From Trachythela sp. YZ-2020 (Eukaryota; Cnidaria; Anthozoa; Malacalcyonacea; Clavulariidae): 64,000 bases of DNA. The stretch covers positions 496,001 through 560,000 of the forward strand of contig JADLSH010000114.1 of the NCBI GenBank assembly GCA_016169945.1. The letters run 5' to 3'. The position numbers were made by a program, and so were the translations under genes. Positions 54,941 to 64,000 of this stretch are shown here, in pieces. The first letter of the stretch is position 1. The number at the start of each line of letters is the position of its first letter. The notes beneath the pieces are model-generated. The model ran no database searches. It was given only the letters and a program-made list of their open reading frames with translations, and was not told the origin of the DNA.

Positions 54941-55856
54941 AGGCAAATTTAACATAATTGTCTGATGTAACAAAATTTATTTTTGACAAATGTTGAAACA
55001 ATTAAGGTTTAAAACACTTAAAAAGTTGCATTATTTGTAGTCTATGGCCTTTCATATCATGGACTTGATTAAAATATCCCTATTGTTTTTTCCTACTGAA
55101 GTTTACTGAAGCTTGTAGTCATGCCTATTTATTTTTACAAACTATGTACTATTAATACTACATTACAACAAATTCAACGTTATTCTAAAACAGCCTAAAT
55201 AATGTGTAACTGTATGCAATTTTTAAATCTGTACTTGTTTGATTTGTATAATGACAAACTTGGGGAAACTGTTGACTTTTATGAGTAACCATTCTCTAAA
55301 TTTGTGTGATGGTTTTAGTAAATTGTACCCCACTTTGTAATGTGTTCAATTTGCAATTATGTGATTATATTTTTTTCACAAACAATTTCTAGAAATCAAG
55401 TTTGAAAACCCAGAAAAATCAATCAGCTATTTTTATGCCATATCAATCTTTAGCAAGCAAAATAGGTGTCTCGATCAATTCCATGGGTGCCCAATTGCTT
55501 GCCATTTAAACAATTTGACATTTAGGCGGGAAAACCTTGCAAATGTCCCACTATGGGACAGTTAGTGCCTATATAGTATATACAGTTGGTTTTCACAAAT
55601 TTCCCACTTCAGGGGATGACCCAAACATACATACATACATACATTATTCAGCTCACTCCCCATTGGGGCTTTTCAGTGACCGATTACATCAAGTATCTAG
55701 CTTACCTATATTATGTACTTAAATTAACCTACATTATTTATTTTTACAATTGTGATATTACTTTCCTAATCTGTCTGTCCTAATCCACCCAGTCAACTTT
55801 CCTGTGGGAGGAAACCGGAGTGCCCAGAGAAAACCCACGACATTCGACAGAGCGTT
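54941..55856. other. Non-coding stretch with (ACAT)n and the 'ggaaaccggagt' motif
   Basis: No gene recognised. (ACAT)n at 55627-55643 is followed by a conserved ctcactccccattggggctt word and, at 55803-55839, gtgggaggaaaccggagtgc, shared with 14092-14127. Confidence 0.5.
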
Positions 55857-56569
55857 GATTAACTCTTTTCCAGATAATTTGATTAACTCTTTTCCAGATA
55901 ATGCAAGTAACTCATTCAGCTTGCGTCTAGTAACCTTTGAGGAGGTTTTAAATGAATTAAAAAGTTTACGATCGGATTGCTCAACTGGGGCGGATCAGAT
56001 ACCAGTTAAGTTAATTAAGCTGGCTACAGACTGGATTGCTTCACCATTAACCCACATCATTAACCATTATATTTCTAATAACTCATTTCCTGGGACTTGG
56101 AAGCTTGCTCGAGTATCCCCTATACCTAAAACTGACCACCCTGTTGAATCGGATGACTTTAGACCCATTGCAATTTTATCTGCCTTATCTAAAATTTAAG
56201 AGCGCCTTGTTCTCAAACAATTGCTTTCATACATAGAACACCATAATGTCTTTCATAGTGGTATATCAGGATTTCGTAAAGGCCATTCAACTAATTCAGT
56301 ATTAATGCGAATCAGGGATGACATCATTCGCAATGAAACAAGGAGAAGTTACGCTCATCGCATTCGCTGATTTTTCCAAAGCGTTCGATACTGTCGATTA
56401 TGCCACAGTGCTTAAGAAACTCCACAACGTCGGTTTTTCTCGTGATGCAGTCTATTGGGTGTTCAATTACTTAACTGGAAGAAAACAGTTTGTCCAAATT
56501 AATGAGAAACAATCGGACGTAGTTGCTGTACAGTTTGGAGTGCCACAGGGATCTATTCTGGGGCCTATA

Positions 56570-56961
56570 CACTGTTAATTTCAAGGAGTTATTTTAACTC
56601 CGCCATAGGAGTCAAAATTACTCCTTGTGGGAGAGTAAAAATTTTGGAGTAAAATCTACTCCGAAAATGGAGTTAAAACTACTCCATTTCGGTACGCATT
56701 CCAGAATTTACTCCACTGGGAGTCATTTTAACTCCACTGAAGGAGTAAAACTTACTCCAGCAAAGGAGTAGAAATAATGGAGTAATTTTTACTCCTTAAT
56801 ATTACTCTAGGAGTCGTTTTAACTCCTGAATTTTACCGCGGCCAAAGTTATTTAACTCCAACATTATGAGATTATTTCACTGGGCGTAGGGACTAGTTAA
56901 GATATTTGCTAGTGATACAAAATTAAGAAGCAAGAAGTTCCTGCTATTTAATTAGCTGACG

Positions 56962-56993
<32 letters not shown>

Positions 56994-59900
56994 AATCAAT
57001 TAAATAAAATAAAATTTAGCTCCGGTAACGTCGCGAAGTGGGACGTTATAGGCTTTATACATTCTTTACTGTTAAACCGCGAGCGGTGATCGAAGCCGGG
57101 TCTGTCGTGAATCGCCAACGTACTTTTCTCGTTATATTCCCTCAAAGTCAATGGATTTATTTACATTTTTGGATTGGATTGATATTTTTTCTGCTGAGAA
57201 GAATGCTTCCCTCTGTTAACTAAACAAGTGGAAACACTCGTGTCTGCACCAATCAACGCGTTAGGGATGTATCACGTGTTATAGTAATTTGATTCTATAT
57301 TCACATCATGCGCCAAATTCGATATTTTTAATATTTTGCTACAAAAGTTCAAGGAGAGGAGAGTTTTACTCAAATTTTCTTTTATATATATTCACGAAAA
57401 CCGGACAAATTTCACGGACTTTGTTGCGAAGGTATGTTTATTGTTATTTGCTATTTTGTGTACGATTATTTACTCGATAGGTGGTTATATTTTCTATTGA
57501 AGACTGTATACAAATCACTTCGACGCACTGAGGTCAAAATGAAATCGTCTTGAGTTGTATACGGTAAATTTTCGAGTAATTTCTTCTAGCAGAAGTATAT
57601 AACTTAGTTTATTGTTTCCCAAATTTTGATTTAGGCAATTGACGGTCTGATTGAGGAGTGCTGCCGCTGCTGTGTAAAGACAAACGCGGTTAAAGTGCCT
57701 GAAGGTAAGACGAATATTCCCATGTTTTGTTGCCATTTTAATTTGTATATAAGATTTAGTATTCGTATGGCGAATAGTTAGGTATTCAAATTGTTTTATA
57801 ACCAGTGATCTACTGGGACTAATCTGTATATGTAATAATTTTTAATAGTAGATGATTTTTGCATAAAATTGAAGTTAATTCATTATATATTTGAGAATAT
57901 TTTTTGTAATAACATGACCTTGCTTTATACATGGAGATAGGATTTCCTTTAGCAGGGTTAGTGACCAAGAGAGTCATAGAAAGCAAGGGTTTACATGATT
58001 TAGGGTGATGCTACTGACACAGTTATGTTACCTCGGTTAAGGAAAACACTGCATGGTCATGAAGCATGCTGTATTTGAAAATGACACGGCTTAGGTGATA
58101 TTGCTTAAAATATTCACCAGGTTGATATGCATACCATATTGACATTCATACCAAATATAATATATGAATTGAAGGGTTTGTAGATGGAAAATTATTGAGT
58201 GTAAAGTATATACATTTATTAGACCTAACCAGGAACAGCTGCGAAAAATGCAACTATAGGTCCCTGGCAGGAATTGAATCTGCGGCCCTGCGATTCCGGT
58301 GCAGCGCTCTAACCAACTGAGCTACAGAGGCCAGTTGTCCATTGTATATAATTTACACTCAATAATTTTCCATCTACAAAACCCTTCAATTATTATTCTA
58401 TCGGGTGAGATGCCAACAAAATCTAGATATTTACCCACAACTTAACATGGCAGTACCCTAGTATATATACATGAACTTGTGGTTAGAGCTCGACAACTGG
58501 ACTCTGTAGCTCAGTTGGTTAGAGCGCTGCATCGGAATTGCAGGGCCGCGGATTCAATTCCTGCCATGGACCTATAGTTGCATTTTTTGCAGCTGTTCCT
58601 GGTTAGGTGTAATAAATTTATATAATTTACACTCAATAATTTTCCATCTACAAAACCCTTCAATTATTATTCTATCGGGTGAGATGCCAACAAAATCTAG
58701 ATATTTACCCACAACTTAACATGGCAGTACCCTAGTATATATACATGAACTTGTGGTTAGAGCTTGACAACTGGACTCTGTAGCTCAGTTGGTTAGAGCG
58801 CTGCACCGGAATCGCAGGGCCGCAGATTCAATTCCTGCCAGGGACCTATAGTTGCATCATTGAAATCATTGATGTCGGAAACTTATGTGAGGCTTAATCT
58901 TTGCAGCTGCCTTAGCCTGTAAAGCAAGCCCTCATTGAAGCTGAAAGAGTAAACATGAAAGCCGGGTATTACAGGAGACCCTCGTTCCTCTTTCTGCTCC
59001 AAGATGGTCTGCTATGCACGCTACAGCTGGCTCGGCCACTAGATGTCATATGAACTATATGCAGTATCCGGCCGGATAATCAGGTCAGATCTGTTTCAAC
59101 TATCCGGTGCATCCCTATTGTCAAAGCCCATGTGCCAGTATAGTTTGTTTAATAAATGTTTGCTGATTCATTAGCTCACAAATCAATATAAGTGCTTGAG
59201 ATTTCTATAAACCAATAATCTTCTGCTGCTGTTTTATTAACCTTATATTTTTTCTTATAGGGATTGTTTTAATGAATTCATACAGTAATATCCTGATGCT
59301 GAAGTTGATTGAAGTTTAATACTACCACTATAATCAAGTCAATATCATGGCATCCTACTTCATTGTCAATATTGGAAATGTTATTCATTTGTTGGAGAGC
59401 ATAATATATGGAATACCAAGCAAAGCAAGGAGATGAGTGGCCAACTAGTGGTATACTACTTGTTTAGTACTAAAATTCTACCAATTGACCCACATAACAT
59501 TATGATAATGCTGTGAACACTACAAGCATGTTATAACCATGATACCATAACCGACATATCATGATGTCGAGCCTAACAATGTAAATAACTAGAGCAAATT
59601 GCATGCCTGTTGTGTATCTCATATTTTGCTGAGAAAATACATTATTTTGACCTTAAAATGTTTTTATTGATTTCTAACTTTAATTAAGAGCCCTTCCTTA
59701 CTCTAATCTATAGGAGTTATTTTGACTCCCAAATTGGAGTAAAGGGAAAAGGTACAGAATTAGGTACTCCTTTTGTGGAGTAAACTTTACTCCAGTTTTT
59801 TAACTCCATTTCTGGAGTAATTTTTACTCCATTCTTAGAGTAGTTTTTACTCCTACTGGAGTAAATTTCACTCCACTTATGGAGTACAATTTACTCCAAA

Positions 59901-60009
59901 ATTGGAGTTAAAAAACTGGAGTAAAATTTACTCCAGAAAAGGAGTCATTCTGTACCTTTTTTTTTTACTCCACTTTTGGAGTTAAAATAACTCCTTGAAA
60001 TTAACAGTG
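56570..60009. mobile_element. 3.44 kb TA-flanked non-autonomous element with GGAGT/ACTCC arrays
   Basis: The ends are perfect inverted repeats of about 30 bp, starting CACTGTTAATTTCAAGGAGT. TA dinucleotides flank it (56568-56569, 60010-60011). Inside each end, at 56590-56850 and 59690-59990, the words GGAGT and ACTCC alternate in both orientations 15-20 times with A/T-rich spacers, forming arrays of small palindromes. The middle 2.8 kb is non-coding, with SINE copies at 58.16-58.86 kb and (ATT)n at 56967-56993. No transposase is present. TA duplication suggests the Tc1/mariner type, which is inference. Confidence 0.85.
58160..58860. repeat. Three tRNA-SINE copies in inverted and tandem arrangement
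   Basis: One copy lies on the minus strand (58167-58345) and two on the plus strand (heads at 58499-58575 and 58776-58852, gtagctcagttggttagagc). The bodies share acccttcaattattattcta and tgaacttgtggttagagct. They are nested in the 56570-60009 element and match the SINE family at 25.4 and 51.4-54.9 kb. Confidence 0.85.
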
Positions 60010-61044
60010 TACTGTTTAATTTGTATGTAAACGATTTAGAATCAGATCTGGAATGCTCATGTTATCAGTATGCCGATGATACGACGTTGTATCGACATAG
60101 TGCCCCTCCAAAGATACATGAGTGCGCTCAGAAGCTTCAGGATGCGATGACTGTGCTTGAAGACAGGGCATCAGAATCAAATCTCGCGCTCAACGAAAAG
60201 AAAACCAAACAAATGTTAATAACAACTTCCCAAATGTCAAGAGTGCACGGACTTGACACTGTCGTTCAAGATATCAGAGTTAAGGCACAGATGTTGGAGA
60301 AAGTAGAGGAATTCAAACTCTTAGGTACATGGTTTAGTGATAACCTCAAGTGGGGATGTCACGTAAAACACGTAACTTCCTCTTGCTACGCAGTTCTTTC
60401 TACCTTAAAAAAAATAAGAAATCTTACACCATTTCACGTCAAGGAACAATTAGCAGAATCTCTCATTCTTTCAAAAATGTTCTATAATATCGTTGTTTAT
60501 CACCTGAATTTGAGCTGATGCGTTTCGCCCATAAATCCATATGGGACCCTTCCTGGCCTCAATACTTGAAATTAGAACTACGCACCAACAATCGACAGCT
60601 TCGATCAAGTTGCGCACTATCGTTGAAGATACAGTTGGAAACAGGAACATTTCAGGATTGCTGTGCGAAGATTTTTAACGAACTGCCTATATCTTTAAGA
60701 AATAACAATGATCACAGATCCTTTTTAAATATGATTAAAACTTTCCTCTTTGATAAGGCTCATGGACGAATTGAACATTTATAATATTTTAGTGGGACAG
60801 TTTTATTATTTAATTATTTTGTTTGATTTTTTTTATTTGAAAACTTTAGTTTTAGCTTTATACTATTTATATACATTAAGATCATATACTATTACTATAT
60901 TTATACATTGTATATATAGTATATTGGACCATTTTAGCATAGAAATTAAGGATGTAGAGCTACTATGCAGATATGCCTTAATAAATTCGTTATTATTATT
61001 ATTATTATTATTATTATTTACTCTTTTCACATGAGTGTGATGAG

Positions 61045-61124
61045 TGTCCTCAACGAGAATCGAACTCAATTTTACTCAGAGGTGAAAGGCGCTTGCTCTG
61101 ACGACTGCGCCACCGAAGCCCCAC
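61045..61124 (-). repeat. tRNA-like SINE head (second family)
   Basis: On the minus strand A box (ggtggcgcagtcgtcagagc) and B box (gagttcgattctc) are in tRNA spacing: gggcttcggtggcgcagt ... gagttcgattctcgttgagg. It differs from the AGCTCAGTTGG SINE. It lies just after the LINE tail. Confidence 0.7.
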
Positions 61125-61680
61125 TATATGTCCAATCCTGGGAACACATGCAGCTGTATAATGCCTGACAAATAGTACCTGAGTGAGGGAGAGGGGGAGG
61201 GGGGTAGGGACACATGGAATTGATCAACACATTATTTTAATATTGCATAAAATTGCACATTTTACAAATCTTTAGTGCAGTTATTTGATGTGTACCAGGC
61301 ACAATTACAAGGTGTTAATGCCTTAATGGTAATGTATCAGAACATAATCCATCAGGGAAAAATGAGCATTTACTAAGGGCTGAATTGATCCGACTATGTC
61401 CTAGTTTAACATGATAACATTTGGAAGAATGAGGTGGTTTTCTAACCTTTATGTTACGGTGGTTCTATAACTTTGGTTTTAGATGGAGACTGTGGCTGGA
61501 GTTTGATGACATGTTCATTCAGTTGATTTACAACATCGTCAAAGTTGGTATCTGGAACAAGTTCCATTTAGTCAAATGCATCATCGTCATCGTCACCTGC
61601 AATATTGTTGTCTACTTCATCTGACTCATCAGTATTGTCATACTGACCATGCAGTACTGCAGTAGAGTTGTGTTTGCGGA
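61125..61680. other. Stretch without a clear gene
   Basis: Probably includes decayed C-terminal sequence of the family gene at 61690-63660, as cat/cgt-rich acidic codons (minus strand 61575-61650) resemble its linker. No clean frame. Confidence 0.35.
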
Positions 61681-61689
61681 GGTTGAAAG

Positions 61690-63660
61690 ACTGCCAACTA
61701 CATTCATTAGGTGTTCCTGACAAATGTAGCAGAATGAACGTCCAGCTAAACGTACATCATGGAACGAATGCCAACAACCTTCAAATATACGCCAAGGTTG
61801 TTCTCCGGTTAGGGCACATGGCGAAGAGTCATATCTCCTCTCAATATCTGGTCTCTGGTGGCATTAAAAACCAAGGGAGAAAGTAACTCTTCATAACCGT
61901 TTCAGCAAAGAGAGATGCCATGACATATTTCTCACAATATTTCCGCTGACCCTTCTTTCTGTGCAGGTGTTGAGACTCGTTAGGATTATTAGCTATCCTG
62001 GTAAATATATTACCAAGTACATGTGCAACTTGTGAGTGCAAGTACCTAAGCTGTACTCTACTAAATACGTAATTCTTAGGTGGTGTAAATACCTCTCTAA
62101 AATTACGTTGCCGCATGCTTGTACCAAACACAGCTTTGGTGGTCTCTTTCAGTTGCTCATCAGTTGCTGAATCAGTTGTGTGTCTCTTGATCACAGCTGA
62201 ATGGACATATTCAACTGTGGACTCATCTATGATATTCAGATGGTTAGCAAAGGTATTATATATATCCTGGGTGTGCTCACTGTTTTGCCAGAATTTGACA
62301 AATGAAAGCCATATTAACAATGCTTTGTTATAATGGTGCCTACGAAAAGAGTACATCATAATCCATATGCGAATGATTGAACTATAATATGCATGAAGCT
62401 TGTTCGTCTTGAACAGTATATTATAAAATGTTAGAATAAGTGGACAGTAGTTGTCTAAAAAGTTTAGCAAGGTACCATTCTGGATATCCTTGCACTTCCT
62501 GAATATGGTCTTTACCATTCGCCTAATCAGGGTCCACCCTCGATACACTATTTCAAGGATAAATTGAATGCGCCATGGTTTGGGGTGCTCGGCTGGTTTT
62601 TTCCCCTTAAAAATAGCTTCGTATATTTGTTTCAGCAGTGGGATGTAATTTAGAACCAAGTCTTCATCAAAATTTAAATCAATATGCAAGGGGCCAATCA
62701 TTGGGATAATTGATAGTAGTGGAGAAACAGCTGCATTGTTGTTGGGCTGGGTGAGGTACTTCTTTAACAGGTCATAAATTATTTTTCGTGGGTGAAACTG
62801 ACTGGGATAATCACCTGGCATTAAAACGACAAATTGTGAGCAATATTCCTTTAATTTAGACTCACAAACAACATCTAAAGCAGTCTGATAATGTGTTGTG
62901 CTTTTTAGAGGCAGTTTCAGGAAGTCAATCAAATGCACATTGTCAAACTCCGCAAATGTCGGACATCAGCTGATGCACAGTAGTCATGTGCTTCAAGGCG
63001 TTTACGCTCCATAAGTGGGTCAAAGAACTCGGTTGCAATTTCTGGCATACAGGACGCAAAGGTATTGGCAAGACTAGACATACTGTTATTGGAGCAAATG
63101 GTATGTATTAGTTGTTTAATGTCGATGCCATTTTTTGGGTGGACTTCCTCTGTTTTTTTCATCGGTATGGCATCAAGACTTGGAAATATCTTAACGATTA
63201 TAGTGCGCATGTTATTAGCAGTACTGGTTAGTAAATTTGTGGGTCTTCGGCTAGTGTGTATTGTTGTTCGTTGAATTGCCATGTTGATAGCCTCATTAAC
63301 AGCTAATTTATTAGAGACTGCATATTGTGACAAGGCCCTATCTACAGATCTGCTGCAGCAAGCAGTACCTATTGCTCTCTGGGTGTCCATACAATCATTT
63401 GTGCAGTGTGAAAATTTAATAAAATGCCATTGCCAACTTGAAAGAAATCACACTTTTGTGATAGACCAAAACAAAGCTGCAATACTAATGAAACACATCG
63501 TTTCTTATTTAGGTGTTTTCTCTGCTTTGTGTGCCTTGAACTGGTCATGCATGAAAAGAGGAGCTGAAAAATATGGCTCTAGCCCTAGCACAAAAATTCT
63601 GAAATGCATTAGAATTGTATGTGGGAAGGTTTCGAGCAACCTCTTCAACTATCTCGACAC
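61690..63660 (-). pseudogene. Large RING + cysteine-protease-like family gene (copy 2)
   Basis: The exon starts after an acceptor (tatgtctttcag) homologous to that of copy 1. Corresponding segments: PTYNSNAFQNFCARARAIF (copy 1 AIYQPNEFIDFCRQAGAP), KRCVSLVLQLCFGLSQKCDF, a C-terminal half starting NVHLIDFLKLPLKST, MPGDYPSQFHPRKIIYDLL, HPKPWRIQFILEIVYRGWTL and FTPPKNYVFSRVQLRYLHS. The RING-like part (EGCWHSFHDVR, CYIC; 61830-61700) has lost the Cys after the His pair and the Pro in CPIC, and the upstream CxC pair is not seen. Frame changes occur near 63540, 63390 and 62930. The protease-like domain is absent. Protein similarity to copy 1 is moderate, so the two copies belong to different subfamilies. 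Confidence 0.78.
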
Positions 63661-64000
63661 CTGAAAGACATAGAAAGGATTATTAGATGAAATGCATGTG
63701 GACAATTCATATACACTCTAACAGCTAAAAACTGAATTAGTATTGCATTTATTTATGTTACAGGTTTGCTTAGTGGAAGGGATGGTACTTCATACCTCAC
63801 AGGATTATTTTCCAGGGGGAAATTAATTTAGGGAGGTCACCACCACTTTACAAGGCATCAGTTGGGTAGTCAGTAAATTTTGACCACAGACAAGTTTTGC
63901 AGGGTGGTCAAATGTGCTCAAGCCACGGTATTATTTATTAAAATTGTCTATAAAATACTTTAGTTGAGCCAAATCTGCGGGGGCAGATGCCCCACCTATA
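63661..64000. other. Upstream flank of copy 2
   Basis: The preceding exons of the family gene are expected here on the minus strand but none could be recognised before the window ends. Confidence 0.35.

Larger units (their letters stand above)
55857..61018 (+). mobile_element. LINE RT interrupted inside the palm by a 3.4 kb element
   Basis: The left part (55857-56569) reads EEVLNELKSLRSDCSTGADQ, FRPIAILSALSKI, a TAA in place of Tyr before ERLV, a frame change near 56320, then FADFSKAFDTVDY and FGVPQGSILGP. The right part (60010-60784) continues LFNLYVNDLES, YADDTTLY, EFKLLGTWFSDNLKWGCH and the C-terminus (two frames). Removing 56570-60009 and one TA restores GPILFNLYVND exactly. The element ends in an (ATT)n tail at 60988-61018. 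It is 5' truncated without an endonuclease. Confidence 0.92.

Noticed and set aside
58776..58852. tRNA gene
   Set aside because: A and B boxes are good, but the anticodon arm is irregular, the same sequence recurs in at least six dispersed copies with a shared non-tRNA body, and it lies within arrays. It is a SINE head.

Overview
This window reads as eukaryotic, AT-rich animal DNA: introns with GT..AG borders, tRNA-derived SINEs, LINEs, Penelope-like elements, hAT, pogo and Polinton remnants, and very few intact host exons. The mix of families (GIY-YIG Penelope elements with hammerhead ribozymes, a P2X7 C-terminal-like 'ballast' gene, Polinton/adintovirus-like fragments, a large RING plus cysteine-protease-like family) suggests a cnidarian, most likely an anthozoan. 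That assignment is inference from family recognition, not from a marker gene.

Layout. 1-9.7 kb: two near-identical 1.35 kb copies of what looks like a hAT end (1-1353 and 7040-8393) bracket a cluster of Penelope-like element (PLE) pieces arranged as fold-backs. The PLE ends carry at least three clear hammerhead ribozyme types. The second hAT end leads into a broken hAT transposase on the minus strand. 9.7-11.8 kb is quiet apart from a hAT MITE with a perfect 8-bp target duplication. 11.8-22.0 kb: a multi-exon DDE-transposase-like gene (acidic N-terminal exons, zinc finger, transposase-like core), split inside an exon by a 6.55 kb terminal-inverted-repeat element and further damaged. 22.2-23.8 kb: a convergent minus-strand gene with a P2X7 ballast-like cysteine domain and an upstream CxC-like exon. 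24.9-25.1 kb: first exon of a Rab-like GTPase, the clearest host exon.

25.4-33 kb: a tRNA-SINE, a 5'-truncated LINE (minus) and a 2.3 kb Polinton-derived element with a broken packaging ATPase and an acidic zinc-finger-type gene. 33-42 kb is mostly non-coding: a 0.6 kb tandem duplication, another PLE-end cluster with paired hammerheads, a second hAT MITE and a short element built of iterated half-palindromes. 42.6-50.3 kb: a large gene with a zinc-ribbon-like exon, a long conserved core, a RING-like finger and a papain-like C-terminal domain, followed by a decayed pogo transposase; pogo-like 18-bp words flank both. 51-55 kb: a tandem tRNA-SINE array split by a LINE. 55.8-61 kb: another LINE interrupted inside its RT domain by a 3.4 kb TA-flanked element. 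61.7-63.7 kb: a second, diverged and broken copy of the RING/protease family on the minus strand.

There is no operon-like cooperation here. The main themes are nested insertion, fold-back retrotransposon copies carrying self-cleaving RNA motifs, and two copies of a poorly characterised large gene family. Exon borders, excision junctions and ribozyme folds were worked out by eye.
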